64,000 bases of DNA from Flagellimonas meishanensis (GCF_019880545.1 NZ_JAINVW010000001.1:1240001-1304000), one strand, 5' to 3'; shown: positions 52,167-61,345, counted from the first letter of the stretch. The notes: generated by a model not told the origin, from the letters alone. Made by a program: numbers and translations.

Positions 52167-53140
52167 GGGCTATTTTTTTTGAATACGTAGTTTTTATAGT
52201 TTTCCTCTGGGTCGGAGAAAGAAGTCACAATTTTTAGCCCCGATTTTTTCGCCAGCCATTCCACTACATCATCGTCATACTTTTGTGAAATCTCCGTATG
52301 GATGGTCTCCCAGGTCTTAAAATGCACTTTTAGCCCCAATGCCTCAATCTCCACGATTTGATCCTTCTTGGAAACCAAATAGCTTTTTGCCGTCCCGCTC
52401 TGTGGGTCATAAACCTCCCAGTGCAGGAATTGGTCCGTATTGAAGTTCCCACCCATTTCCTTGTTGATCCTGTCAAGTATATTCTTGTTGAAAGCCTCAG
52501 TAATACCAGTTTTGTCATTATAGGCATCCAATATGGTCTGTGGGTTCTTTTTTTGGTCAAAACCCATGAAGATCAGGTCCTTTTCATCAATGGAATCCTT
52601 GAGATTACCCAAAAACTCGATGGCCATCGGATGAAGTAAGTTTCCAATATTGGACCCTAGAAATAGAACTACCTTCCTTCGGCCATTGGTTTCGCCGATG
52701 TTTCGCAAAGTCTCAAAGTAAGTGCCCTGTAGTGGGTGTATGATCACTTCGGGAATCTCCTTTTTTAACGATTTGGCAAGTAGTTCCAGCGCATTATGGC
52801 TGATGTCAATCGGGCGATAGTCAAAATCAGCGTCCTGATCAACAAGATGCTGCAATAATATCTTGGTCTTTCTTCCATCGCCGGCACCCAATTCAAAAAG
52901 ACTAAAAGGACTTTCATTGTGGACGAAGAGAGACACGATTTCTTCCTTGTGGGTTTCAAGAATATCAAATTCGCAGTTGGTCAGATAATACTCTGGCATG
53001 GCCATGATATCTTGAAAAAGTTTGTCCCCAATCGCGTCGTAAAAATACTTGGAGGACAAATATTTTGGAAATGCCGTAAGGCCTTCATACACTTCTTGTT
53101 CAAAAGTCGAGGTAAAAAGGGCGGTATCTTTATTTTGCAT
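52163..53140 (-). CDS. egtD: L-histidine N(alpha)-methyltransferase EgtD
   Basis: The 325-residue protein has YLSSKYFYDAIGDKLFQDIMAMPEYYLTNCEFDIL at the start. The SAM motif LFELGAGDGRKTKILL, RPIDISHNAL, FLGSNIGNL and MGFDQKKNP follow. These are the EgtD/DUF2260 signatures. It trimethylates histidine to hercynine with three SAM. Length fits the family. It follows egtB by 16 bases on the same strand. Confidence 0.95.
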   Translation of the reverse strand: MQNKDTALFTSTFEQEVYEGLTAFPKYLSSKYFYDAIGDKLFQDIMAMPEYYLTNCEFDILETHKEEIVSLFVHNESPFSLFELGAGDGRKTKILLQHLVDQDADFDYRPIDISHNALELLAKSLKKEIPEVIIHPLQGTYFETLRNIGETNGRRKVVLFLGSNIGNLLHPMAIEFLGNLKDSIDEKDLIFMGFDQKKNPQTILDAYNDKTGITEAFNKNILDRINKEMGGNFNTDQFLHWEVYDPQSGTAKSYLVSKKDQIVEIEALGLKVHFKTWETIHTEISQKYDDDVVEWLAKKSGLKIVTSFSDPEENYKNYVFKKNSP

Positions 53141-53156
53141 AGAAACTGTGTCGTAA

Positions 53157-54317
53157 TTATTTGGCCAACCTTATCCCAGTGAACTGCCAACGTAATTGCG
53201 GGTGGAAAAAATTTCTGTAGGTATGCCTTGTGTGTTTTGATGGTGTGGCCACCGAGCCACCACGGAGTACTTTTTGATTGACCATGAACTTCCCGTTGTA
53301 CTCACCAAGTGCCCCTTCGGCTTTTTGGAAGTTCGGGTAGGGCAGGTACGCACTTTCCGTCCATTCCCAACGTTTGCCCCAGGGAAAAAAGCCTTGCGCA
53401 ACTTCCCATTCAAATTCGGTGGGAAGACGATGGCCCTTCCATTGTGCATAGGCGAAGGCTTCAAAATAGGAAATATGGGTGACTGGTACGGAATCATCAA
53501 TTTTTTGAAGGCCGTTTGCGGTATAGTGATACCATGTGCCATCAACATTATGCCAATACAGGGGCGCAGAAACTTTGTGCTGGTTCACCCAATCCCAACC
53601 TTCCGCATGCCAAATATTGAAACGTTGGTATCCACCTTCTTCTATAAATTCCAAAAACTCTCCATTGGTGACCAGTTTATTGGAAATTTCGTAGGAATGT
53701 AAATAGACTTTATGGCGGCCAAGTTCATTGTCGTAGCAAAAATCGGTTGAATTGTGACCTATTTCATAGTTTCCCGATGCTATGGAAATCCAATCCTGCT
53801 GATGCGACTCGATGGGATGGTCTTTGAAAGAATTGGAATATTTGGGCAATAAAGGATTGTTTCCCAATATGTATTTGATGTCCGTCAGCAGTAATTCTTG
53901 ATGTTGTTTCTCATGATGGATGCCAATCTCGAGCAAGGCATTCAACTCGTCGTTCTGAGTCTCTGAAAATAGCTTTTTAATGCCTTCGGTGACATAGTTT
54001 CGATATTCATACACTTTTTTTACCGAAGGTCTCGACAGGTTCCCACGGTCTGAACGGACCACCCGCTTGCCCACGGTTTCGTAATAGCTATTGAACACAA
54101 ACGAAAAATCTGCGTTGAATTCAGTATAGTTTGCTGCATGTGGCTTAAGGATGAACTCTTCAAAAAACCAGGTGGTGTGCCCCAAATGCCATTTGGGCGG
54201 ACTCACGTCGACCACGGGCTGGACCACGTAGTCCTCAATTTCCAGCGGTTCACAAATGGCTTCAGTATGGGAGCGGGTTTCCAGAAAGAAATCCAGCAAT
54301 GAATCGGTTATTATCAT
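53157..54317 (-). CDS. egtB: Hercynine oxygenase / sulfoxide synthase EgtB
   Basis: The ATG at 54317 (MIITDSLLDFFLETR) is preferred to an upstream GTG. The 386-residue protein has a DinB-like domain followed by a formylglycine-generating enzyme-like domain. The iron ligands are visible as His47 (WHLGHTTWFFEEF) and His135/His139 in HEKQHQELLLTDIKY. The C-terminal FGE part has RLPTEFEWEVAQGFFPWGKRWEWTESAY and LRGGSVATPSKHTRHTYRNFF. It joins a sulfur donor to hercynine with O2. Whether cysteine or gamma-glutamylcysteine is used cannot be told; no egtA or egtC is in the window. Confidence 0.95.
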   Translation of the reverse strand: MIITDSLLDFFLETRSHTEAICEPLEIEDYVVQPVVDVSPPKWHLGHTTWFFEEFILKPHAANYTEFNADFSFVFNSYYETVGKRVVRSDRGNLSRPSVKKVYEYRNYVTEGIKKLFSETQNDELNALLEIGIHHEKQHQELLLTDIKYILGNNPLLPKYSNSFKDHPIESHQQDWISIASGNYEIGHNSTDFCYDNELGRHKVYLHSYEISNKLVTNGEFLEFIEEGGYQRFNIWHAEGWDWVNQHKVSAPLYWHNVDGTWYHYTANGLQKIDDSVPVTHISYFEAFAYAQWKGHRLPTEFEWEVAQGFFPWGKRWEWTESAYLPYPNFQKAEGALGEYNGKFMVNQKVLRGGSVATPSKHTRHTYRNFFHPQLRWQFTGIRLAK

Positions 54318-54355
54318 AGTAGGTTTTTGCACCCTTAAAGATAAGGAATATCTAT

Positions 54356-55849
54356 CTAGCCCATGTGGTAAACCGGAAGACTGAAACTGAATGAAGTTCC
54401 CACTTCGGGCCCGCTAAGGACTTTAATGCTGGAATCGTGGATTTCCATGATTTTTTTCACAATGGCAAGTCCAAGACCAGATCCCTCTTTTTCCTGCCCA
54501 ATTTTTGTCTGCCTGTACCGTTCAAATATCAACGATTGATTCTCTTTTTTGATTCCCGGACCGGAATCCTGGACAGTTGTCTCTACCATGGTATTTTGAA
54601 CCTCGATTTTTACGATAACCTCACCCCCATTTGGAGTAAACTTCAGGGCGTTGTCCATTAGGTTTTGTATGGCCCTTTCCACTAGTGAGATATCGGCAAA
54701 AACCAACGGTATGTTTTCGGCCATGGAAAGTTTCAGGGCAATATTCTTTTTTTCTGCCAACAATAGATAATTTCGGTGGATATCGTTTGCGAGTTCGCTA
54801 ATCAAAAAGGGCTCTTTTTCAGGTTGTATCTGATTGGCCTCTAACTTGGAATACTCAAACAATTGGGAAACAAGCTTGGAAAGCCGTTCGCTGCTTTTGG
54901 TTACCGTTTTTAGGTAGTCCTCACGTTCTTGTGGCGTCAGCTCGGAATTTTTCATATAAAGCGTTTCTATATAGCCTTGTATTATTGAGAGAGGCGTTCT
55001 AAGATCATGGGAAATATTGGTGATAAGCTCTCTCCGAAACTGCTCTACTGACTTTAATTTTTCTATATCCGAAAGGATAGTGTCCGCCATACCGTTATAT
55101 GTGATAGCCACGTTGGAAAGGTCCGTTTTTTCCGCATTTTCAATGCGGTAGTGCAGGTCGCCCTGTTGAAAGCGTTTTGCGGCATGGATGATTTGTCTTA
55201 AACTTCGGGTTAGATACCAAATGGCAAGGATCCCAAGCAAAGTGGCAAAAATGAGTGTCAAAATGGACCCGCCCAATCCCAAACGCATAAAATAACTGTT
55301 GAAGAGGTCGCTCCGGGTGGCCAAAAAATCCTCTCCTGCCAGAATGATGTAGATGTAACCCTCATGTCCTTTCGCATTGAACCGTGCTGCGGAGAAAATA
55401 GTTTGTTTCGTCAAGTCCTTTGGATCATCACCCAAGATATAGCTAGCTCCTTTTTCAAGTATAAATTTTTCGATAGGAGCCAAATTCACACGTTTCTCCC
55501 TGATCTCAGGAGCGTCATGGTCAAGAACCACCGAGTATTGTACACGCCCTTCAGAATCCAACAGATATACCTCGATAGCGCGATTTACAGCCATCATATC
55601 GTGCATAATATCACCAAACAATGCTTTGTTCACAGCTCCGGTTGAATCGAAGGGTTGGGTCACCCGAAATTTCTCATCGATGAGATCTTGGGCCAAATTG
55701 GCATGGAGCTTTTGGGTGGTCTCATAAAAGTATTTGTTGGACAAATAAATGGAAGTAACTGTATACCCGATTCCTGCCAGTAGCAGAATGGCAAAAAAGG
55801 AAAGGGTGAGCTTTAGAATGAACTTGATGGACAGGATATTATCTTTCAT
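54356..55849 (-). CDS. Membrane sensor histidine kinase with HAMP domain
   Basis: The 497-residue kinase has two membrane spans (about 10-32 and 190-212) around a periplasmic sensor region. A HAMP linker (RSLRQIIHAAKRFQQGDLHYRIENAEKTDLSNV) follows, then HisKA with His281 in ITNISHDLRTPLSIIQGYIE. The HATPase carries NALKFTPNGGEV, DSGPGIKKENQSLIFERYRQT and GLGLAIVKKIMEIH. It follows the regulator at 55864 by 14 bases, the usual order for a PhoR-type pair. egtB starts 38 bases after its stop codon. Ligand unknown. Confidence 0.96.
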   Translation of the reverse strand: MKDNILSIKFILKLTLSFFAILLLAGIGYTVTSIYLSNKYFYETTQKLHANLAQDLIDEKFRVTQPFDSTGAVNKALFGDIMHDMMAVNRAIEVYLLDSEGRVQYSVVLDHDAPEIREKRVNLAPIEKFILEKGASYILGDDPKDLTKQTIFSAARFNAKGHEGYIYIILAGEDFLATRSDLFNSYFMRLGLGGSILTLIFATLLGILAIWYLTRSLRQIIHAAKRFQQGDLHYRIENAEKTDLSNVAITYNGMADTILSDIEKLKSVEQFRRELITNISHDLRTPLSIIQGYIETLYMKNSELTPQEREDYLKTVTKSSERLSKLVSQLFEYSKLEANQIQPEKEPFLISELANDIHRNYLLLAEKKNIALKLSMAENIPLVFADISLVERAIQNLMDNALKFTPNGGEVIVKIEVQNTMVETTVQDSGPGIKKENQSLIFERYRQTKIGQEKEGSGLGLAIVKKIMEIHDSSIKVLSGPEVGTSFSFSLPVYHMG

Positions 55850-55863
55850 GGTAGTCTTATACG

Positions 55864-56577
55864 TCAGGCTTCCGCCAGTTCTTCGTTGAATTTGTAGCCT
55901 ACACCCCAGGTGGTCAAAATAAATTTTGGATTGCCCATGTCGGGTTCAATTTTGGAGCGGAGGCGATTGATATGTGAATTGACGGTATGCTCATATCCGC
56001 GGAAATCATATCCCCAGATCATGTTGAGCAACTGGGTACGGTCATAACTTTTGCCAGGGTTTGACGAAAGTAGGACCAAGAGCTCGAACTCTTTTGGGGA
56101 AAGTTCCACTTTTTGACCGTCCAGCAGCACTTTTCGCATTTCAATGTCGATGGAAAGTATGTCAAATTGCATCCTTTTAGGATCTTTTGTGCTTTTGGGC
56201 AGGGCATCATCCATTTTTTGTCTTCTAAAAATGGCTTTTACCCTTGCTATGAATTCACGTACGCTAAAAGGTTTGGTCAAATAGTCATCCGCCCCCACTT
56301 CAAGTCCCAATACCTTGTCAATTTCTTCTGAACGGGCGGTTAACATCATGATAGGGGAAGTGATATTGTTGGCCCTTATTTTTTGACATACTTCCACACC
56401 ATCCATTTCGGGCAACATTACATCCAGAATGATTAGATCTGGATTTTCGTTCACCGCTCTGCGTAGACCATCTCCTCCACTCGTGGCACTTAGTACCAAG
56501 CAGCCTAGATCTTTTAGGTGTATTTGCAACAGCCTTACGAGCTCTGGATCATCCTCAATAATCAGTACTTTTTTCAT
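55864..56577 (-). CDS. OmpR/PhoB-family response regulator
   Basis: The ATG at 56577 gives MKKVLIIEDDPELVRLL; ATGs at 56583 and further upstream are alternatives. The 237-residue protein has a receiver with phospho-acceptor Asp52 (LIILDVMLPEMDGVEV) and DDYLTKPFSVREFIARVKAIFRR. A winged-helix output domain follows: VELSPKEFELLVLLSSNPGKSYDRTQLLNMIWGYDFRGYEHTVNSHINRLRSKIE. It is the cognate partner of the kinase behind it. The divergent gene at 56802 and the downstream egt genes are plausible targets (inference). Confidence 0.96.
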   Translation of the reverse strand: MKKVLIIEDDPELVRLLQIHLKDLGCLVLSATSGGDGLRRAVNENPDLIILDVMLPEMDGVEVCQKIRANNITSPIMMLTARSEEIDKVLGLEVGADDYLTKPFSVREFIARVKAIFRRQKMDDALPKSTKDPKRMQFDILSIDIEMRKVLLDGQKVELSPKEFELLVLLSSNPGKSYDRTQLLNMIWGYDFRGYEHTVNSHINRLRSKIEPDMGNPKFILTTWGVGYKFNEELAEA

Positions 56578-56714
56578 AGGCATACGAAGTAAATGGTAAA
56601 GTATCACGAAAAGTTCACCGGTTTCCATTAAAAATGTCCGGTGTACCGTTTAAAAAGTCCATTTTTTGCCTAAATCTTTACAAAAACGCAAGTTTTTTGA
56701 TGTAAAAAATTGAT

Positions 56715-56739
56715 AATCAACATGTAATGAAAGTTGATT
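56715..56739. promoter_or_regulatory. Inverted repeat AATCAAC-N11-GTTGATT
   Basis: Seven-base arms AATCAAC (56715-56721) and GTTGATT (56733-56739) form a 25-bp dyad in the 224-base gap between the response regulator and the repeat lipoprotein. Two ACTTCC copies 12 bases apart (56750, 56762) follow. The element lies 63 bases upstream of the lipoprotein start. Operator function is inference. Confidence 0.4.
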
Positions 56740-56801
56740 TTTACGTGATACTTCCGTAACAACTTCCTTCTTCATTTGTAGTGTAATTTTAAAAACACAC
56801 A

Positions 56802-58211
56802 ATGAACAACTTAAAATCTTTATTATTTGTTTTGGGGTTGGGTATTTTTCTCACTTCTTGTTCGGAGGACGACAATGGCCAACCGCTCGTTTTGGATGCC
56901 GGGACCCTTTCTGGTGGCCCCTTCACATTTGTAGTGGATGGAAATCCCGATATGGTAAGCGGAATTGGTTTAGATGCCAGTAATTTGGTTGGTAGCGAAC
57001 AAACGTTTGTAATTACGGATGATGCTGGGAACATTTTGGGTATTCCACCAACTTTGGCCGCAGTGGAAGGAGTAAATTTTGATGAAGCTGGACCAGGCGT
57101 TTGTCTGATATGGCATTTGGTCTTCGAGGATGATTTTTTAGGGCTGGATGTTGGAGCCAACACGAGCAGTTTTTCTGGAACTTACGACCTATCAAATTCA
57201 TTGACGGTTAATCGAAACGCCCTGAGTGCGGGTATGCTGCTAGGCGGTCCATTTGACTTCTCTGTCGATGGAAATCCTGATATGGTAAGTGGAATCACTT
57301 TGGATAACTCCAACTTGAATGGAAGCAATCAGACCTATCTTATCACGGATGATTTGAACAACATTTTGGGTATTCCACCAACCCTGGAAGCGGTAGAAGG
57401 GGTAAATTTTGATGAAGCCGGACCGGGCACATGCCTAATTTGGCACTTGACCTATGAAGATGATTTAACAGGACTTGAACCGGGGATGAATGTTTCGGAT
57501 TTTGGCGGAACCTATGCACTATCCAACGCAATTACAGTAAATCGAAATGCGCTGAACGCAGGAACTATTTCCGGGGGACCATTTATTTTTACAGTTGATG
57601 GACACCCGGACATGGTCAGCGGAATCATATTGGACAATACCAATATAAGCGGTACATCCCAAGGATGGATAATCACCGATGACCAAAACAACATTTTGGG
57701 CCTTCCACCGACTCTGGAGGCAGTGGAAGGGGTGGACTTTGATGAGGCTGGTGTTGGCGTATGCTTAATTTGGCACATCACATATGAACCAGGCCTGGAA
57801 GGATTGATGGCCGGGTCCAATGTTGCTGATTTAGACGGTTTTTATGCACTTTCCAATTCGATAATGGTCAGCCGAAATGGATTGAATGCTGGGATGTTGT
57901 CCGGCGGGCCTTTCACCTTTGCGGTTGACGGATTCGCCGATATGGTCAGTGGTATTGCATTGGATGACTCCGATTTGACAGGAAGCAAGCAAACATTTGT
58001 GATCACCGATGACCAAAACAATATTTTGGGACTTCCCCCGACCCTTGAGGCTGTAGAAGGCGTAAATTTCGATGCCGCCGGAGTGGGGGTGTGCCTAATT
58101 TGGCATTTAACCTATGAAGAAGGCCTTACGAATTTGGCGCCTGGTAAAAATGTATCGGATTTTGAAGGCTTTTATGCGTTGTCAAACTCTATAATGGTGA
58201 CCCGGGAATAA
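56802..58211 (+). CDS. Lipoprotein with four tandem 110-residue repeats
   Basis: The 469-residue protein begins with a lipoprotein signal peptide (LLFVLGLGIFLTSC, Cys20). Four copies of one domain follow at 31-140, 141-250, 251-360 and 361-469. Each carries GGPF-x-F-x-VDG, DMVSGI, an ITDD-x-x-NILG-x-PPTL-x-AVEGV core and FD-x-AG-x-G-x-CLIWH near the middle, with a single Cys per repeat. This repeat is seen in secreted proteins of marine Bacteroidota, but I know of no assigned function. It has no C-terminal sorting domain. It is divergent from the two-component regulator. A surface binding or cell-envelope role is inferred from the export signal. Confidence 0.88.
   Translation: MNNLKSLLFVLGLGIFLTSCSEDDNGQPLVLDAGTLSGGPFTFVVDGNPDMVSGIGLDASNLVGSEQTFVITDDAGNILGIPPTLAAVEGVNFDEAGPGVCLIWHLVFEDDFLGLDVGANTSSFSGTYDLSNSLTVNRNALSAGMLLGGPFDFSVDGNPDMVSGITLDNSNLNGSNQTYLITDDLNNILGIPPTLEAVEGVNFDEAGPGTCLIWHLTYEDDLTGLEPGMNVSDFGGTYALSNAITVNRNALNAGTISGGPFIFTVDGHPDMVSGIILDNTNISGTSQGWIITDDQNNILGLPPTLEAVEGVDFDEAGVGVCLIWHITYEPGLEGLMAGSNVADLDGFYALSNSIMVSRNGLNAGMLSGGPFTFAVDGFADMVSGIALDDSDLTGSKQTFVITDDQNNILGLPPTLEAVEGVNFDAAGVGVCLIWHLTYEEGLTNLAPGKNVSDFEGFYALSNSIMVTRE
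56892..58208 (+). repeat. Four-unit coding repeat, 330-bp period
   Basis: Units begin at 56892, 57222, 57552 and 57882. They are clearly diverged at DNA level, unlike the duplication at 8761, so they are old. At protein level the block from ITDD to CLIWH is the most conserved part. Confidence 0.9.
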
Positions 58212-58252
58212 TGAAAAAGAAGATTAGCTAGTATTTTCTAAGAAGGTCATTA

Positions 58253-58287
58253 AAAAAGCACCCGAAGCTTTGCTTGGGTGCTTTTTT
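58253..58287. terminator. Bidirectional terminator
   Basis: The stem AAGCACCC / GGGTGCTT, with an inner AAGC/GCTT extension, is flanked by A-rich and T-rich runs (TTTTTTT on the plus side, TTTTTTAA on the minus side). It lies between the converging repeat lipoprotein and DUF5694 genes. Confidence 0.85.
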
Positions 58288-58308
58288 TACACATTGATTA
58301 TGCTGGTT

Positions 58309-59169
58309 TTATTGAAATTGCATAATTTCCTTTAACTCTTTGGTGGACCAATTCGCGTTACTGTCCACAAAATCTTTGATTAGCGCAATATGGCTGGCAC
58401 CCATAAGTACCATTATCCGTCGGTCATCGGTATGGGTTCCCTTTTGGACCAAAGACCACATGTACAGATTTCGGCGATACCATTCCGAGGCCAGATATGG
58501 ACCGATGAAGTTGTCCGAGCCCCCGACCAAAAGCGGTATTTGGGTATGGAATAGGTTGCTTACCTCACGATCTTGCTCTGAGTTAAGATGATAAGTAAGA
58601 TCTAATAAGGAAATGCCTTGCTCAACTTTCTCGTCAAAATCCTTGCTAAAACTCTCGATTCCCTTTAGGATTACATTTTGTAAATCGGTTTGTCCGGAGG
58701 TGGCCACAACGGTCATCAAGCTATCAAAAGGGAACACGGTATTTCTATAATCCACGGCTTTTATTGACTTTAGCCCTGACTTTTTAGCGGCCCGAAAGGC
58801 CAATTGAAAAATTTCATTTTTCAAATAAAAACCGGAAAGACTATCATTGTTGAAATAGGTGCCGCTTAAATATATTTGGTACAAAGAATCCAGTTCTTTC
58901 TGTTGGTCATAAGGCCATTCCACAAAAATTTGGTCTGGTTTAAAATCCTTGATCTTTTCAGTAATGGCTTCCAGCTCCATTTGGGATTTTTCAGATAATA
59001 TGTCAAAACTTTTGGTTTTTGCCACATCAGCTCCCGGGTTGTGGTAATGGAATGTGCCAATAAGCAAAGCTTCCTTGGTATTGGGGTTCTTTTCGGTTTG
59101 CTGAGCCGTAATTGCCACGCTGGTTGTGACAAGCAAAATGGATAGGGCTTTGGTCAATCTTGTTTTCAT
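58309..59169 (-). CDS. DUF5694 exported protein (TraB/EreA-like fold)
   Basis: The 286-residue protein has a signal peptide ending ITAQ. The family blocks EALLIGTFHYHNPGADVAK, PDQIFVEWPYDQQKEL, EIFQLAFRAAKKSG, YLASEWYRRNLYMW and VLMGASHIALIKDFV follow. The GTFHYH and GASH motifs recall TraB/ChaN-like folds, where they line a metal or active site. Function unknown; a hydrolase role is only a suggestion. It follows no operon partner closely. Confidence 0.82.
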   Translation of the reverse strand: MKTRLTKALSILLVTTSVAITAQQTEKNPNTKEALLIGTFHYHNPGADVAKTKSFDILSEKSQMELEAITEKIKDFKPDQIFVEWPYDQQKELDSLYQIYLSGTYFNNDSLSGFYLKNEIFQLAFRAAKKSGLKSIKAVDYRNTVFPFDSLMTVVATSGQTDLQNVILKGIESFSKDFDEKVEQGISLLDLTYHLNSEQDREVSNLFHTQIPLLVGGSDNFIGPYLASEWYRRNLYMWSLVQKGTHTDDRRIMVLMGASHIALIKDFVDSNANWSTKELKEIMQFQ

Positions 59170-59260
59170 TGGTAAAGTTTCGTTGTTTTTTAAAAAGATG
59201 ACCGAATACTACATTTGTTACATTTGGCAAATAATTTTTTGTTGGCCCTTATCTGACTTT

Positions 59261-59497
59261 CTAAACTTCGGGAAGTGCTTCAAACTCCTTTCTTTTGTTC
59301 TCAAACCATTCTTGCATCAATTCGGGTGAATTCATCAATTGCCTCATTTTCTCCATTGCCGCGAGGTGTGCCTGATCTCCTTTTTGAAACATATCCATTC
59401 CATGTTTCTTGCTCAATTCGGCAATTTCCTCAAAGGTTTCAGCTTGAAATTTTTTATCACAGGCGCCTCCCAATTGTTCACATGTCATTGTTTTCAT
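59261..59497 (-). CDS. Small DUF1059-like protein
   Basis: The 78-residue soluble protein reads MKTMTCEQLGGACDKKFQAETFEEIAELSKKHGMDMFQ and onward, ending WFENKRKEFEALPEV. The CEQLGGACDK-x-F-x-A-x-TFEEI-x-ELSK-HG pattern matches DUF1059-type proteins of flavobacteria. Two cysteines near the N terminus may bind metal. Function unknown; the gene stands alone. Confidence 0.8.
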   Translation of the reverse strand: MKTMTCEQLGGACDKKFQAETFEEIAELSKKHGMDMFQKGDQAHLAAMEKMRQLMNSPELMQEWFENKRKEFEALPEV

Positions 59498-59592
59498 GGC
59501 TTTTTTATTTATTGGTTCTGTTTTAAAAATAAGGGAAAACCACTAAACATTGCTTCGCCTCCGTTAAGTCCATTAATTTCATAATGCTAGGC

Positions 59593-59943
59593 TTAAGAAT
59601 CCCCACGTCCCAAATACGCTCTTATCGAGGTGATTTTTCCAGTGGAATTGAATGTTATCACATCGACCACAAAGAGTTCCTCTTTCCCGTCAACCGTAAT
59701 TTTCAATTCAGCGGCCACCGTGTCCTCATTTTCGTAGGTGGATAGCACATCAATTTCAATGGATGCAGCGGCTTCAAAGTTTTTCTTGGTTTCCCTTAGC
59801 GCTTCCTGTTTTCCAACCACCCGGATTTTCCAATCACGGAGGACAATGCCGTCCGAAAATAGATCTTCCATTGCTGTAAGGTCTTTTGCGGCATATTTTT
59901 CCAGGTAGTACAGACACAAATCCTTGTTGGTTTTTAGCGGCAT
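59593..59943 (-). CDS. SnoaL-like / NTF2-fold protein
   Basis: The 116-residue protein fits the SnoaL-like cone fold: CLYYLEKYAAKDLTAMEDLFSDGIVLRDWKIRVVGKQEALRETKKNFEAAASIEIDVLSTY, then ITVDGKEELFVVDVITFNSTGKITSIRAYLGRGDS. Such proteins include small isomerases, ligand binders and many unknowns. No function can be assigned. It lies 16 bases downstream of the S41 peptidase gene on the same strand, probably in one transcript. Confidence 0.85.
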   Translation of the reverse strand: MPLKTNKDLCLYYLEKYAAKDLTAMEDLFSDGIVLRDWKIRVVGKQEALRETKKNFEAAASIEIDVLSTYENEDTVAAELKITVDGKEELFVVDVITFNSTGKITSIRAYLGRGDS

Positions 59944-59959
59944 AAGGCTCTATGAAAGG

Positions 59960-61345
59960 TTAGCTTTTGTTGTTGATTTTTTCCAAAAGACCATCCAAAA
60001 CCTCGTCTTCCTCGTCCAGCAAATAATCTTTGATGAAGATATCAGGAATTACACCTTCCTCTTGCGTGCTGCCATTAACTCGAACTATTTTTCCTTTGGA
60101 AACGTTGACCGAAATTCTCGTATTGGGCAATTGGTATTGAAAAATAGAGGCATATAATGACGGATAGTCCCCTGTTTCTTCCCCAACAATAGTCCCAAAT
60201 CCATAATCCTGGATCTGGGCAGCGGTCACCGCCGACTGGGAATGGGATTGCCGGTTTGCCAAAACATACACCTGACCATGAAAACGTTTTTCTTCCGGTT
60301 GCGGTTGATGGGCCTCAAACGGATAATCGTAGATTTCACCATTTTCGTGGGATACTACCGATTTCCAGAAGGGCTGCGTGGTATCATATTTTTTCTGCAC
60401 ATGATCTTTTAAAAATTGACTGGTCTTAAGGGTGAAACTGGAGTTCCATTTAAACGGTTTGTCTGCAAAATAGGCAACCATATAATCACTGAAAGAATCA
60501 TCCCCTCCACCATTGTTCCTCAGATCAATGATAAGGTTCTGCATCTTTTTTTGGTTGATTTCAACAAAAGCGGAATCGATGAAACGTTGATACTTTGCTT
60601 CATCCCCAGAAAAGTTTCCTGGGTTCAGATAAGCTGCATTCTCAAAAAACTTCAGTTGCATGGAGGCGTTGAGCACTTCTTCGCGTTTCATTTCAAAATC
60701 TTCGATCAGGCCAATCGCCTTGAGCGTATACTGTTGTATTTCTCCATCAGTACGAATATCGACCTCAAAGACATCTTGCTTTCCGAACACCTGCCAATAC
60801 AATCTAGGGAAAGAATACATTTCAATTTTAGTGTTTTTGAAATAGGGACGTTCTGCAGAAATCTGTGGATAGATTTGTGACAGAATTTCCGGCATTGGCA
60901 CCCCATTGATGCCAACTACCTCAGCACCTATTTTGATTGAGTCGTTTTCTGACCAATTTTTTCTGACCAAAGCCCTATCATATTCAAAAGCAACTTCAAA
61001 CGGGAAGAGGGTTCCACCGGATTGGGCATATTGTATGTAGGATTGGATTGGAAAATCGATATTGGTGTGTCCATTATTGGATTTGGAGATCAGTTTCTGA
61101 AATAAATTCGTGGTTTCCAATAAAGTCAAGCTGTCTTGTGATATGGACTTTTTCAACATGTTGAAGGCAGTGTCAAACTCTTGTTTTGGAGTATAGGCAA
61201 AGAGGTCATAATGTGCTTCATCCAAGGAGCTGTAGAGATATTCAAAATCCGCTGAAATGTCCTCCTTGGAAAATTTACTGGGGGATTGACTAAAGGTAAT
61301 AGATGATACAATTAAGAATAAAAAGGCTGAAAAATAGTGCTTCAT
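59960..61345 (-). CDS. S41 family peptidase
   Basis: The 461-residue exported protein has a signal peptide ending ITFSQ and a C-terminal processing peptidase-like domain. The core has NNGGGDDSF, VYVLANRQSHSQSAVTAA with the likely nucleophile Ser371, and GTIVGEETGDYPSLY. Unlike CtpA-type proteases, no clear PDZ domain stands out; the middle region VVGINGVPMPEIL is a reduced or diverged one. It probably cleaves periplasmic proteins or peptides. Substrate unknown. Confidence 0.9.
   Translation of the reverse strand: MKHYFSAFLFLIVSSITFSQSPSKFSKEDISADFEYLYSSLDEAHYDLFAYTPKQEFDTAFNMLKKSISQDSLTLLETTNLFQKLISKSNNGHTNIDFPIQSYIQYAQSGGTLFPFEVAFEYDRALVRKNWSENDSIKIGAEVVGINGVPMPEILSQIYPQISAERPYFKNTKIEMYSFPRLYWQVFGKQDVFEVDIRTDGEIQQYTLKAIGLIEDFEMKREEVLNASMQLKFFENAAYLNPGNFSGDEAKYQRFIDSAFVEINQKKMQNLIIDLRNNGGGDDSFSDYMVAYFADKPFKWNSSFTLKTSQFLKDHVQKKYDTTQPFWKSVVSHENGEIYDYPFEAHQPQPEEKRFHGQVYVLANRQSHSQSAVTAAQIQDYGFGTIVGEETGDYPSLYASIFQYQLPNTRISVNVSKGKIVRVNGSTQEEGVIPDIFIKDYLLDEEDEVLDGLLEKINNKS

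Noticed and set aside
56616-56643. CACCGG-N16-CCGGTG dyad upstream of the response regulator
   Set aside because: Only six-base arms with a long spacer; may also fall inside an N-terminal extension of the gene.
56601-56751. GTATCACG / CGTGATAC inverted octamers in the regulator-lipoprotein gap
   Set aside because: An 8-bp match at 140-bp distance in a 224-base gap is expected by chance fairly often.
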